DNA from: Neisseria animaloris
GTDB taxonomy: Bacteria; Pseudomonadota; Gammaproteobacteria; Burkholderiales; Neisseriaceae
Assembly: GCF_900637855.1 (NCBI RefSeq)
Contig: NZ_LR134440.1
Coordinates: forward strand, 806,001 to 870,000
DNA length: 64,000 nt
Direction: 5' to 3'
Below the pieces are notes generated by a model, which was given only the letters and a program-made list of their open reading frames with translations, was not told where the DNA came from and made no database searches. Both the position numbers and the translations under genes were made by a program. Within the stretch, counting starts at the first letter, position 1. Each line of letters opens with the position of its first letter. Of the stretch, positions 55,497 through 64,000 are shown one piece after another.

Positions 55497-55640
55497 GCAA
55501 ATAAACTTAATTTCTGCTACGGCACTGCGCCTTAGCTCGAAGAGAACAATTTTATCAACCGCTAAAGCAGCAACAGAAGCAGCCGTACTACTTGTACCGT
55601 CTGCGGCTTGCTGCCTTGTATCAAAAATAAGTTTATTTGC
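55497..55640. mobile_element. Short terminal-inverted-repeat element (MITE-like), copy 2
   Basis: A 144-bp non-coding element with perfect 12-bp ends (GCAAATAAACTT and AAGTTTATTTGC). It contains TTGTACCGTCTGCGGCTTGCTGCCTTGTATCAAAAATA, whose complement resembles the GACACAAGGCGGCAAGCCG block of the element at 9519-9675. A following stretch (about 55711-55772, GCCGAACCGATCTTGTTACC onward) also matches that copy. The rest of the 55390-55847 gap holds no gene. Confidence 0.55.
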
Positions 55641-55847
55641 CATATATTATTGCTTACGGTATCAAACCGAACAGTTTGAACCCGATACCGTAGCGGTTGT
55701 AAAACCGATATTCCGTATCAATGCCGAACCGATCTTGTTACCGCTTCGGCAGTTTGCAAAACCATTCTTTTAAACCCGAAAAAGTTAACGAAGTATGAAA
55801 CATCGGGTTCGATAACCATAAAAGAGCGTAGCATCATAACAGATCAA

Positions 55848-55888
55848 TCAAACAGGCCGTCTGAAAACATTTCAGACGGCCTGTTTGA
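55848..55888 (-). terminator. Extended DUS hairpin after gluP
   Basis: 19-bp perfect arms (55848-55866 and 55870-55888) with a 3-nt loop, 20 bp past the gluP stop. Confidence 0.8.
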
Positions 55889-55907
55889 ATTTTACTGAAA
55901 ACCACTA

Positions 55908-57128
55908 TTACGCTTCGTCGGCACGGAAACCTTTAACCGCAAAGAATACAATATACAGATAACAGATGGCGGAAACGAAGAACGATACCAGCAAACCGAT
56001 ATGGTCGGCAAAGAAACCTTGAACCACCGGCACAATCGCACCGCCCACAATCGCAGTACAGATAACACCTGAAGCCGCACCGGTAAATTTACCCAAACCT
56101 TTGGTTGCCAACGAGAAGATAGTCGGAAACATGATTGAGTTAAAGAAACCGATTGCCAGCAACGCCCACATAGACACTGCACCTCCACCTGCCAGAATAG
56201 CAATGGTAATCAACGACACTGCCATTACCGCATTGAAAGTCAGGTATTTGTTCGGTGTAATTTTATTCATCACGGCAGAACCCAAGAAACGGCCCACCAT
56301 GGCACCGCCCCAATAGAGCGACAGATATTTCGCGCCCGTAGCATGATCCAAACCGGCGGTTACTTCCATCACATTAACCAGCAAGGAGCCGATAGATACT
56401 TCGGCACCTACGTAACAGAAAATAGCCACTGCGCCCAACACCAAGTGTTTGTATTGCCATACGCTGGTTTTACCGTCGTGATTGTGTTCGGTTTCCGCCT
56501 CAGCAATTTTACGTGCATCGGGCAATCTGATCATTTTCACAAACACCGCCAGCAATACCAGTAAACCCGCCAAACCCAAATACGGAATCTGTACGGATGC
56601 CACTTGCTCCGCTTTGGTCGCCGCTTGGCTGGCATCCGCCAAAATCAATGCGGAGCCCAACAGCGGTGCAATTGTCGTACCCAGCGAGTTAAAGGCTTGC
56701 ACCAATGTTAAAGTGGCAGACTCTTTACCTGGTTTTGACAGCAAAGTTACATAAGGATTACCCGCTACTTGTAACAACGTTACACCCGAAGCCAGAATAA
56801 ACAGCGCACCCAAGAAAATCGGATAAGCCTCACTGGAAGCGGCGGGGTAGAACAGCAGACAACCGACGGCCGTCAACAGGAAACCGCCGATAACACCGTT
56901 TTTGTAACCTAGTTTCTCTACCACTTTACCCATCGGAATCGACATAATGGCATATGCGGTAAAGAAACAGAACTGAATCAGCATGGCCTGAACGTAATTC
57001 AGATCAAAAATGGCTTTCAGGTGGGGAATCAAGATGTCGTTCATGCAGGTAATGAAACCCATCATGAAGAACAATGCGGTTAATACAGACAGAGCGGTAT
57101 TGTTGTTTGTTTGTGATTGCGCAGACAT
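55908..57128 (-). CDS. gluP: Glucose/galactose MFS transporter, FucP family
   Basis: A 406-residue sugar:proton symporter with about 12 membrane helices. FucP/GluP features include ALFFMMGFITCMNDILIPHLKAIFDLNYVQAMLIQF at the N-terminus, LQVAGNPYVTLL, and FCYVGAEVSIGSLLVN in the second half. It lies just downstream of the glucose catabolic cluster and has a HexR-like box (57239-57253) in front, so glucose uptake for the Entner-Doudoroff route is the likely role. Confidence 0.92.
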   Translation of the reverse strand: MSAQSQTNNNTALSVLTALFFMMGFITCMNDILIPHLKAIFDLNYVQAMLIQFCFFTAYAIMSIPMGKVVEKLGYKNGVIGGFLLTAVGCLLFYPAASSEAYPIFLGALFILASGVTLLQVAGNPYVTLLSKPGKESATLTLVQAFNSLGTTIAPLLGSALILADASQAATKAEQVASVQIPYLGLAGLLVLLAVFVKMIRLPDARKIAEAETEHNHDGKTSVWQYKHLVLGAVAIFCYVGAEVSIGSLLVNVMEVTAGLDHATGAKYLSLYWGGAMVGRFLGSAVMNKITPNKYLTFNAVMAVSLITIAILAGGGAVSMWALLAIGFFNSIMFPTIFSLATKGLGKFTGAASGVICTAIVGGAIVPVVQGFFADHIGLLVSFFVSAICYLYIVFFAVKGFRADEA

Positions 57129-57238
57129 TGTAATTGCCCTTAAATTTATATGTAATAAAATTTACTTACAAGTGTTAAATTAAAGTTAAACAACTTTAAT
57201 ATGAAAGCTATCTTACTGATATTCTATAGGTTTGCAAC

Positions 57239-57253
57239 TGTTATTTTACTACA
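57239..57253. promoter_or_regulatory. HexR-like box before gluP
   Basis: TGTTATTTTACTACA fits the pattern TGTWAYNNNAYTACA shared with the boxes by zwf and edd. It is about 110 bp before the gluP start. Confidence 0.55.
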
Positions 57254-57267
57254 ATTTGTATTAAATC

Positions 57268-57309
57268 AAAGGCCGTCTGAATTACAAACAAAGTTTTCAG
57301 ACGGCCTTT
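57268..57309 (-). terminator. DUS-pair terminator after pgi
   Basis: 14-bp arms (57268-57281 and 57296-57309) with a 14-nt loop, 5 bp past the pgi stop. Confidence 0.75.
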
Positions 57310-57313
57310 TGTT

Positions 57314-58975
57314 TCAGCACGTTCCCGGCTTATCGCAGTTGGCATTGCGGTAGAGGCGGATTAAGCGTTCGGTTGAGCTGTCGTGTGGCTGGACGGCGGC
57401 TTCCCCCGTCAGCTCCGACAAAATGGTTTTGGCAAGCTGTTTGCCCAATTCCACGCCCCATTGGTCGAAACTGTTGATGCCCCAAATAATGCCCTGCACG
57501 AAGGTTTTGTGTTCATACAGCGCAATCAGGCTGCCCATGTTGCGGGGGTTGATTTTGTTCATCAGAATCAGATTGCTGGGGCGGTTGCCGGAGAAGGTTT
57601 TATGCGGCACCAATTCTTCGATGCGCGCTTCATCCATGCCCTGCTCTTTCAGTTCGACACGCACTTCGTCGGGCGTTTTGCCGCGCATAAAGGCTTCGGC
57701 TTGGGCGAATACGTTGGCCAGCAAAATCTCGTGATGGCCGGGCAGATTGCTGCGTTTTTGCAGCGAAGCAATCAAATCGATGGGCGTAATATGCGTGCCT
57801 TGATGCAGCAGTTGGAAGAAAGCGTGTTGGCCGTTGATGCCGGTTTCGCCCCAAATAATCGGTGCGGTTTCATGGGCTACCGCTTGTCCGTCGAGCGTAA
57901 CCTGTTTGCCGTTGCTTTCCATATCAAGCTGCTGGATGAATTTGGGCAGGCGGTGCAGGTGCTGGTCGTACGGGGCAATGATGTGGCTGCCGCCTCCGTA
58001 ATAGTTGATGTACCAGATGCCGATCAACGCCAACAGCACAGGCATATTCTGCTCCAACGGCGCATTGAAGAAATGCTGGTCCATCAGATGTGCGCCGTTG
58101 AGCATTTCGATAAAGTTCTCTTCGCCCAAATAAAGCATAATCGGCAAGCCGATGGCAGACCACAGGCTATAACGCCCGCCGACCCAATCCCAAAACTCGA
58201 ACATATTGGCGGTGTCGATACCGAAATCGGCCACGGCTTTTTTGTTGGTCGATACGGCTACGAAGTGCTTGGCTACGACAGATTCTTCATCAGCATATTT
58301 CAAGAACCACTCTCGGGCGGTTAACGCATTGGTTAGGGTTTCTTGCGTGGTAAAGGTTTTGGAAGCAATGATGAACAGCGTGGTTTCGGGGTGCACCTTT
58401 TCCAACACATCACGCAACTGCGAGCCGTCCACATTCGATACAAAGTGCATTTTCAAACGCGGATGGCCGTAAGGCTTGAGTGCCGTACACATCATCAGCG
58501 GCCCCAAATCGGAACCGCCGATGCCGATATTGACCACATCGGTAATCACTTGGTTGGTATAGCCCAGCCATTCGCCGCTGCGTACTTCGTGTGCAAACTC
58601 GCCCATACGGCTCAACACGCGGTTGACTTGGGGCATCACGTCTTCGCCGTCCACAAGGATCGGGGCATTGGTACGGTTGCGCAAAGCCACATGCAATACG
58701 GCGCGGTTTTCCGTTGCGTTGATTTTTTCGCCGCGGAACATCTGTTTGATGCGCTCCGGCACGCCGGATTCGCGGGCAAGCTGCATCAGCAGAACCAATG
58801 TTTCATCGGTAATGCGGTTTTTCGAATAATCTAAAATCAAACCGCCTACTTCCAGCCAATAACGCTGCGCCCGTTCGGGATCTTGCTCGAACAAATCGCG
58901 CATATGCAGGCTTTTGGTTGCATCGAAATGCTTCCACAGCTCGCGCCATACGGGTAGCTCCTGCAAGTGTTTCAT
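57314..58975 (-). CDS. pgi: Glucose-6-phosphate isomerase
   Basis: Interconverts glucose 6-phosphate and fructose 6-phosphate. The 553-residue protein has the family signatures [53 protein letters not shown] and [18 protein letters not shown]. Its start overlaps the hexR stop by 4 bp, so the two are co-translated. Many Neisseria carry two pgi genes; only this one is in the window. Confidence 0.97.
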   Translation of the reverse strand: MKHLQELPVWRELWKHFDATKSLHMRDLFEQDPERAQRYWLEVGGLILDYSKNRITDETLVLLMQLARESGVPERIKQMFRGEKINATENRAVLHVALRNRTNAPILVDGEDVMPQVNRVLSRMGEFAHEVRSGEWLGYTNQVITDVVNIGIGGSDLGPLMMCTALKPYGHPRLKMHFVSNVDGSQLRDVLEKVHPETTLFIIASKTFTTQETLTNALTAREWFLKYADEESVVAKHFVAVSTNKKAVADFGIDTANMFEFWDWVGGRYSLWSAIGLPIMLYLGEENFIEMLNGAHLMDQHFFNAPLEQNMPVLLALIGIWYINYYGGGSHIIAPYDQHLHRLPKFIQQLDMESNGKQVTLDGQAVAHETAPIIWGETGINGQHAFFQLLHQGTHITPIDLIASLQKRSNLPGHHEILLANVFAQAEAFMRGKTPDEVRVELKEQGMDEARIEELVPHKTFSGNRPSNLILMNKINPRNMGSLIALYEHKTFVQGIIWGINSFDQWGVELGKQLAKTILSELTGEAAVQPHDSSTERLIRLYRNANCDKPGTC

Positions 58976-59841
58976 GATTCTTCCTTATTGTATTCCAAAT
59001 GTTTGCTGTGAATGCTGCGTTTGCCTTTCTGCAATTGCAGGCTGGCTGTTTCACCCAAACGTAAGGCCAAACCGATGGCAAGAATATCCACTACGACCAA
59101 TTGCAGCAAACGCGAAATCATAGGTGTGTAAAGCTCGCTGTTTTCCTGGGCGGCAACACTCAAAACGCAATCGGCAAGTTGCGCCAGCGGCGAACCGGCG
59201 CGGGTAATCGCGATAACCGCCGCTCCGTTTTCCTTGGCGATGCTCACAGCATCCAGCAATTCGATGGAAGAACCGGAATTGGAAATTACCACCAGCACGT
59301 CCTGACTGCCCAGCACGGCCGCAGCCATCAATTGAATATGGGTGTCAACATAAGCAACGGTAGAAATACCGAAACGGAAAAATTTGTGCTGCGCATCATG
59401 TGCCACGATGCCTGAATTGCCGACACCATAAAATTCGATACGGCGGGCATGAGTGAGCATGGCAATGGCTTTTTCCAACTCCGCCTCTTTCAAAAACCGG
59501 CGTGCGCCGAGAACGGAAGCAGCGGTATTGCCCAATACTTTTTCCACAACCTTCGAAATATCGTCATCGGTATTTAATTCTTCGTGCACATACGGCAGGC
59601 CTTCATGACCGATACTGGCCGATAACGCCAATTTGAACTCGGGCAAACCTTTATAACCCAAACTGCGACAGAAACGGATAACCGTCGGCTGGCTCACGGA
59701 AGCGCGTTCGGCAATTTCCGCTACCGCTGCATGAACGAACCACTTGGGTTCGGCCAAAGCAGATTCGGCAACTTTGCGCTCCGCTCCTGACAGGTTAGCC
59801 AATGATTCACTGATTTTGCTTAACATAAGTATCTGCTCCAT
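58972..59841 (-). CDS. hexR: RpiR-family regulator HexR
   Basis: HexR represses glucose catabolism genes and is released by 2-keto-3-deoxy-6-phosphogluconate. The 289-residue protein has an N-terminal helix-turn-helix ([30 protein letters not shown], about 45-75) and a C-terminal SIS sugar-phosphate domain ([37 protein letters not shown]). Its place between glk and pgi and the 15-bp boxes by zwf, edd and gluP support this identity. Confidence 0.92.
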   Translation of the reverse strand: MEQILMLSKISESLANLSGAERKVAESALAEPKWFVHAAVAEIAERASVSQPTVIRFCRSLGYKGLPEFKLALSASIGHEGLPYVHEELNTDDDISKVVEKVLGNTAASVLGARRFLKEAELEKAIAMLTHARRIEFYGVGNSGIVAHDAQHKFFRFGISTVAYVDTHIQLMAAAVLGSQDVLVVISNSGSSIELLDAVSIAKENGAAVIAITRAGSPLAQLADCVLSVAAQENSELYTPMISRLLQLVVVDILAIGLALRLGETASLQLQKGKRSIHSKHLEYNKEES

Positions 59842-59981
59842 TTAAGCCTGTTGTCTGTCCCTCTATCTATATGTGATGGAGCCGACAATTATTATGAATT
59901 ATATGGTTGAAAAATTCCTATTTGAAATTTTATTCGATATATTGACACAACATTTTGCTGCCGGACAACAAACGGCGGATT

Positions 59982-60029
59982 ACCGCACGGATTTTTGCAT
60001 CATTCCTACACTGAGCCAATCCGTGCGGT
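59982..60029. other. Long-loop inverted repeat between glk and hexR
   Basis: ACCGCACGGATT and AATCCGTGCGGT pair perfectly around a 24-nt loop, about 40 bp past the glk stop. It may end or process the zwf-pgl-glk transcript before hexR; no U-run follows directly. Confidence 0.45.
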
Positions 60030-60066
60030 TTCAATGTTGTAAAACAAACCAACCGGGTGATTACAC

Positions 60067-61107
60067 TTATTTATCTTTTTTACCTGCCGCACCGCCGAGT
60101 GCCGCAGTGTTATTGCATGCGCCTTGCAAATGGTTGGACAACGCTACCGCCGCACCGTAGATACCGGGATATTTTCCCAACACGATATATACGGGAATAG
60201 CTGCCAAATAAGCATCGAAACGGCCTTTGCTCTCGAAACGGGTACGGAACGGCGAATTTTTAAAATAGTCGATAAAACGCGGAATGATGCCGCCGCACAA
60301 ATATACACCGCCGCTTGCACCTAACGTTAGTGCAAGGTTGGACGATACCGTACCCAACATGGCACAGAAAATATCCAATGTCAGGCGGCACAAAGGCGAA
60401 GAACCGCTCAAAGCCTGTTCGCTGATTTCGGCCGGTGTCATTTTCTGACGTTTTACCCCTTCTTTGGCAGACAAAGCCTCGTGAATCAGCGACAAACCCG
60501 CACCGCTCAAGAACCGTTCGGCGGAAACGTGGCCGTATTTTTTCTTAGCATATTGCCAAATCATGCTTTCCGCATCGTCGAAAGGAGAAAAGCTCACGTG
60601 CCCGCCCTCACCGGCCAGCGGCACCCAGCCGGCATTGCTCGGAATCAATCCGCTCACACCCAAACCGGTACCCGGGCCGATAACGGCTTTAGGTGCATTT
60701 TCCACCGGTTTCGAGCCTCCTATCTGCACCAGATCTTCCGCTCCCAATTGCGTAATTGCCAATGCTTGTGCAGTAAAGTCATTGAGCAAAATCAACGTTT
60801 CAAAACCCAATGATTGGCGGGTGGTTTCAATGGAAAATGCCCAATGATGGTTGGTCATCTGCACCCAGTCGCCCAAAATCGGGTTGGCAATGGCAATAGC
60901 AGCATGGCTGATTTTCGGATTACCCGCACGTTTAAGGTATTCGCGGATGGCATCGACAACCGTATCGTAATCATTACACGGCAGTACCTCTATCTTTTCA
61001 ATTTTTTGTGGGGAGGTTTCCAATGCAAAGCGCGCATTGGTGCCGCCGATATCGGCTACCAAACGCGGCCATTCGGCAACAACGGTTTTAGTTTGCGTAG
61101 TGGACAT
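60067..61107 (-). CDS. glk: Glucokinase
   Basis: Phosphorylates glucose to glucose 6-phosphate with ATP. The 346-residue protein is of the proteobacterial Glk type: [14 protein letters not shown] (ATP/phosphate motif), [35 protein letters not shown] with the catalytic Asp, [12 protein letters not shown] and [14 protein letters not shown]. Its start overlaps the pgl 3' end by about 20 bp, linking the two. It is part of zwf-pgl-glk. Confidence 0.95.
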   Translation of the reverse strand: MSTTQTKTVVAEWPRLVADIGGTNARFALETSPQKIEKIEVLPCNDYDTVVDAIREYLKRAGNPKISHAAIAIANPILGDWVQMTNHHWAFSIETTRQSLGFETLILLNDFTAQALAITQLGAEDLVQIGGSKPVENAPKAVIGPGTGLGVSGLIPSNAGWVPLAGEGGHVSFSPFDDAESMIWQYAKKKYGHVSAERFLSGAGLSLIHEALSAKEGVKRQKMTPAEISEQALSGSSPLCRLTLDIFCAMLGTVSSNLALTLGASGGVYLCGGIIPRFIDYFKNSPFRTRFESKGRFDAYLAAIPVYIVLGKYPGIYGAAVALSNHLQGACNNTAALGGAAGKKDK

Positions 61108-61786
61108 GGCAATTTACCTTTTCATTATTGAGAATAAAGCTGGTCGGGAGGTTTTTCGAAAGCGCGGCGACGGCCTGATCGAACACGGCTTTTTTCTCTG
61201 CGCCTTGAATCGCCAAAAATACTGCGGGCGTTTTCACAATGGCGGCCAGCGTCATGCTCACACGCTCATGCGGCGCGGTAACGGGAGTGGTATGCAGCAA
61301 CGGCACTTCGTTGGCTAAATCCAGCCCATTGTCCAATTGCGGCGCTTGCGGAAACAGTGATGCGGTATGCCCGTCGCCTCCCATTCCCAACACCAGCGCG
61401 TCTGGCTGGCGGTAGTGTTTCAAGGCCGTCTGAACAACGGCTTCGGGTTGCAGATCGGCTGCTTGCCGCTCTGCTTCCACCACCGGAATCCACTCCGCGG
61501 CGGCGGCCTTATTTTTCAACAGGTATTCATGTACCAATCCGGCATTGCTGTCGGGGTGGTCGGTAGGAACGATACGCTCGTCTACCAGCGTAACGGCAAT
61601 ATGTGCCCAATCTAAATCTTTTTGCGATAAGGCTTCAAAAAAAGCGATTGGCGAACGCCCGCCTGACACGGCTAAAACGGCATTGCCCCGTTTATCCAGC
61701 GCAACTTTCAATGCAGCGGCAACGGCATCGGCCAAGGCGACGGCAGATGCGGCGGCACTTTCGTGATGGTGCCATTGGTAAGCCAT
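61088..61786 (-). CDS. pgl: 6-phosphogluconolactonase
   Basis: Hydrolyses 6-phosphogluconolactone made by Zwf. The 232-residue protein is of the NagB-fold DevB type: [36 protein letters not shown] and [15 protein letters not shown] are all present. It lies between zwf and glk; a DUS pair separates it from zwf, and its 3' end overlaps glk. Confidence 0.95.
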   Translation of the reverse strand: MAYQWHHHESAAASAVALADAVAAALKVALDKRGNAVLAVSGGRSPIAFFEALSQKDLDWAHIAVTLVDERIVPTDHPDSNAGLVHEYLLKNKAAAAEWIPVVEAERQAADLQPEAVVQTALKHYRQPDALVLGMGGDGHTASLFPQAPQLDNGLDLANEVPLLHTTPVTAPHERVSMTLAAIVKTPAVFLAIQGAEKKAVFDQAVAALSKNLPTSFILNNEKVNCHVHYAN

Positions 61787-61806
61787 GATATTTCCTTTCT
61801 CTATTT

Positions 61807-61842
61807 TTCAGACGGCCTCAAGAAGCAGGAGGCCGTCTGAAA
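61807..61842 (-). terminator. DUS inverted pair between zwf and pgl
   Basis: TTTCAGACGGCCT and AGGCCGTCTGAAA are arranged tail-to-tail around a 10-nt loop, just past the zwf stop. It may attenuate rather than fully end transcription into pgl. Confidence 0.6.
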
Positions 61843-61852
61843 CAACCTTGAT

Positions 61853-63310
61853 TTATTGTTCTTCGTGCCATTGATTGCCGTCGCGCGCCAGCAATTCGCG
61901 TGCCGCTTCGGGGCCCCAAGAATGTGCGGCATAACCGTGCGGCGGAGTCGGGCTGCTTTCCCAGTTGTCCATAATCGGCATCACCCATTCCCACGCGGCC
62001 TCCAGTTCGTCGCGGCGGTTGAATAATGCCAGCTTGCCGTTGATCACATCCAACAGCAAACGTTCGTAAGCCTCGGCACGGCGGCCGGCCACTTCTTTAC
62101 CCATATCCACGCTCAACGCGGTCAGTTCCACATGGTTGCCCGCACCCGGCGTTTTGACTTGCGTGTACAGGCGGACGGATTCGGTGGGTTGCAGTTCGAT
62201 AACCAAACGGTTGGGTGCTTTTTGGCTGCCCTCAAAAATATGGTTGGGCAGCTCGCGGAAATTCAGCACGATTTCGGCTACTTTACCCGCCATGCGTTTG
62301 CCGGTACGCAAGTAGAAAGGCACGCCCGCCCAGCGCGGGTTATCGATTTCCGCCTTAATAGCCACATAGGTTTCAGTGCGGCTGTCGGCAGGCACATTAT
62401 GTTCTTGCAAATAGCCGTTAACGGTTTGGCCGTCTTTTTGGGCGGCGGTATATTGGCCGCGCACCACATTTGCATCGACATCGGCCGAAGTCAGCGGTTT
62501 TAAAGACTTAATCACTTTCAGTTTTTCATCGCGCACGGCATCTGCATCCAAACTGGCGGGCGCTTCCATCGCTGTCATACACAACATCTGCATCAAGTGG
62601 TTTTGCACCATATCGCGCAGCGCACCGGTGATGTCGTAAAACTCTCCGCGCTCTTCCACGCCCAATTGTTCGGCAATGGTCAGTTGAACGCTTTTCACAT
62701 ATTTATTGTTCCACAACGGCTCGAACATCACGTTGGCAAAACGCAAAGCCAGCAGGTTTTGCAGCGATTCTTTGCCCAAATAGTGGTCGATACGGTAAAC
62801 CTGCTCTTCTTTAAAGAAGCGGGCGACATCGGTGTTGATTTCTTGTGAAGACTTCAAATCGGTGCCCAACGGTTTTTCGAGCACGATACGCACGTTGGCG
62901 GCATTCAAGCCCACAGCGGCCAGATTTTCACAAGCGGGTGCAAAGAATTTCGGTGCGGTAGAAAGATAGATAACGACATTATCGGTTTGCTTGCGTGCTT
63001 TCACTTTTTCCGCCAGCGTATCGAAATGCTCCGGCCGAGTAACATCCACCGTTAAATAAGCAATGCGCTTGATAAATGATGACCACGCTTCTTCACTGAA
63101 ATTTTGTTTGATGTGGATTTTGGAGTTGGTTTCGACCTTCGCCAAAAAACCGGCGGTATCCAAATCGCTACGGCTTACCCCCAAGATACGGCCATCGGGA
63201 TGCAATAAGCCCGCGACATGCGCTTGATACAGGCAGGGTAGCAGTTTACGCATCGCCAAATCGCCGGTCGCACCAAATAACACCAAATCGAAGTTTGTTT
63301 GTGTATCCAT
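61853..63310 (-). CDS. zwf: Glucose-6-phosphate 1-dehydrogenase
   Basis: First committed enzyme of the Entner-Doudoroff and oxidative pentose phosphate routes, making NADPH. The 485-residue protein has the nucleotide motif VLFGATGDLAMRKLLP, the active-site RIDHYLGKESLQN, and IVLEKPLGTDLKSS. ATG 63310 or 63313 (MMDTQTNFDL) both follow GAAAGACAGA; 63325 is less likely. HexR-like boxes lie upstream at 63419, 63680 and 63727, in the region shared with divergent edd. Confidence 0.96.
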   Translation of the reverse strand: MDTQTNFDLVLFGATGDLAMRKLLPCLYQAHVAGLLHPDGRILGVSRSDLDTAGFLAKVETNSKIHIKQNFSEEAWSSFIKRIAYLTVDVTRPEHFDTLAEKVKARKQTDNVVIYLSTAPKFFAPACENLAAVGLNAANVRIVLEKPLGTDLKSSQEINTDVARFFKEEQVYRIDHYLGKESLQNLLALRFANVMFEPLWNNKYVKSVQLTIAEQLGVEERGEFYDITGALRDMVQNHLMQMLCMTAMEAPASLDADAVRDEKLKVIKSLKPLTSADVDANVVRGQYTAAQKDGQTVNGYLQEHNVPADSRTETYVAIKAEIDNPRWAGVPFYLRTGKRMAGKVAEIVLNFRELPNHIFEGSQKAPNRLVIELQPTESVRLYTQVKTPGAGNHVELTALSVDMGKEVAGRRAEAYERLLLDVINGKLALFNRRDELEAAWEWVMPIMDNWESSPTPPHGYAAHSWGPEAARELLARDGNQWHEEQ

Positions 63311-63418
63311 CATTCTGTCTTTCAATCAAGGTGGCTTGCGCCATATACATATATAAAAACTCTGCTCCGTTAATACCGGTATCATCCGGTATTTTATTTC
63401 TACCGCTTATTCCAGATA

Positions 63419-63433
63419 AGTAATCCTACTACA
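63419..63433. promoter_or_regulatory. HexR-like box before zwf
   Basis: AGTAATCCTACTACA matches TGTWAYNNNAYTACA at all but the first base. It is about 110 bp before the zwf start. Confidence 0.5.
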
Positions 63434-63679
63434 TTTTGCCATCTAACCCGCAGTTTTCAATAGCATCGCTTACAAAATCGGCCTATAAAGGTATTTCAAA
63501 CTTGAAATTTTTATATCTAATTATACTTTAAGCATATTTCAGACGGCCTAATTTAAAATTCCAAAGAAGCCGCCTTAACAATTAGTAGCAATCCTACACA
63601 GCACTACACCTTTTGTCTACGCTGTTTTAGCCAAATAATTTGACCTAAGTAAATATATGGTTAACTTGAACTGAAATTA

Positions 63680-63694
63680 TGTTACAAAACTACA
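63680..63694. promoter_or_regulatory. HexR-like box in the zwf-edd intergenic region (1)
   Basis: TGTTACAAAACTACA fits the shared 15-bp pattern. It is one of two copies 47 bp apart in front of edd. Confidence 0.55.
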
Positions 63695-63726
63695 AAACAA
63701 AGTTTGACTTAGTTCAAGCATTCTTC

Positions 63727-63741
63727 TGTAACTAAACTACA
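63727..63741. promoter_or_regulatory. HexR-like box in the zwf-edd intergenic region (2)
   Basis: TGTAACTAAACTACA is the best match to the pattern here, about 127 bp before the edd start. The 540-bp zwf-edd gap holds no gene; two single DUS copies lie near 63538 and 63770. Confidence 0.6.
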
Positions 63742-63867
63742 ATTATAGATTATAATGATTTCAACCGGTTTCAGACGGCCTCTTCCCTTTATTAAGCCGT
63801 ATCCGACTATTAACCGTGTATCGACATCCACATCATTCGGTATCCGGCCATGAAAGGCAAAATAATC

Positions 63868-64000
63868 ATGAACACACCCGCCCGTATCCACCCTACCCTT
63901 GCTGCCGTTACCGAACGGATTGTCGAACGCAGCAAAGCCACCCGCACGGCGTATCTCGAACGCATCCGCGCCGCCCGCCAATCAGGGCGCATGGAACGCA
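63868..64000 (+). CDS. edd: Phosphogluconate dehydratase, 5' end only
   Basis: The frame from ATG 63868 runs to the window edge (44 codons): MNTPARIHPTLAAVTERIVERSKATRTAYL and on. This matches the start of Edd, which dehydrates 6-phosphogluconate to KDPG in the Entner-Doudoroff pathway. An in-frame ATG at 63850 is an alternative start. The divergent position to zwf with HexR-like boxes between them supports the identification. The active-site region is outside the window. Confidence 0.85.
   Translation, partial: MNTPARIHPTLAAVTERIVERSKATRTAYLERIRAARQSGRMER

Noticed and set aside
55399..55773. A 124-codon open frame in the nhaC upstream region
   Set aside because: It translates the short repeat element and has no ribosome site; similar peptides arise from the copy at 9.5 kb.
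57383..58324. A 313-codon open frame opposite pgi
   Set aside because: An antisense shadow; pgi is intact and highly recognisable.

Overview
This window is chromosomal DNA of a Neisseria species or close relative. The clearest sign is the neisserial DNA uptake sequence, which occurs dozens of times in the AG form (AGGCCGTCTGAA) and rarely in the AT form (ATGCCGTCTGAA). Most copies are paired as inverted repeats just past gene ends, where they serve as terminators. The gene content agrees: an Entner-Doudoroff glucose cluster with HexR, NsrR with NnrS, TonB-ExbB-ExbD, LptFG, a Yej-type importer and a glycine-rich TonB. The AG dialect and the VgrG gene point away from N. meningitidis and N. gonorrhoeae, towards a commensal or animal-associated species; I cannot name it from this window.

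Layout. 1-9.5 kb: trmA (cut by the window edge), maeB, a Tat-exported flavin oxidase lipoprotein, a cardiolipin synthase, nhaA and hemE. 9.5-14 kb: a short terminal-repeat element, then hemY-hemX-hemD (overlapping genes) and a secreted nuclease. 14-19 kb: rpiA, ispF, a MITE-like element, a formate/nitrite channel, recX, gph and a hexose-phosphate-type transporter. 19-25 kb: exbD-exbB-(43-residue membrane protein)-tonB, then a nitric-oxide response group (nsrR, a hemerythrin, nnrS) and argC. 25-31 kb: an AT-rich accessory stretch with an orphan self-cleaving repressor, an unrecognised zinc-ribbon membrane protein, erpA, a HAD phosphatase, an exonuclease with a decayed GIY-YIG domain, and tRNA-Arg/tRNA-Glu. 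31-42 kb: an orphan amino-acid permease, dld, trxA, a broken-up yej importer locus, Zur-type zinc-free ribosomal proteins, a GlcD-like oxidase and an alanine-rich lipoprotein. 42-54 kb: slyD, a 5'-nucleotidase, a type VI secretion VgrG plus DUF2169 pair, pepA, lptFG, a second hemerythrin and hemH. 54-64 kb: nhaC, gluP, pgi, hexR, glk, pgl, zwf and the start of edd.

How the genes work together. The last 8 kb encodes sugar uptake (GluP), phosphorylation (Glk), isomerisation (Pgi) and entry into the Entner-Doudoroff/pentose phosphate routes (Zwf, Pgl, Edd), with HexR as local regulator; similar 15-bp boxes lie before gluP, zwf/edd and, more weakly, before the hexose-phosphate transporter at 17.7-19.1 kb. 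Haem synthesis is represented by hemE, hemD, hemX, hemY and hemH. Metal supply appears in tonB-exbBD (possible Fur site) and in the rpmE2-rpmJ2 pair (clear Zur-like palindrome over a strong promoter).

Most of the window is ordinary core genome. The parts most worth a second look are the small genes inserted in the yej locus, the orphan VgrG module, the AT-rich 25-28 kb stretch, a 36-bp perfect palindrome at 19.24 kb and the short terminal-repeat elements.
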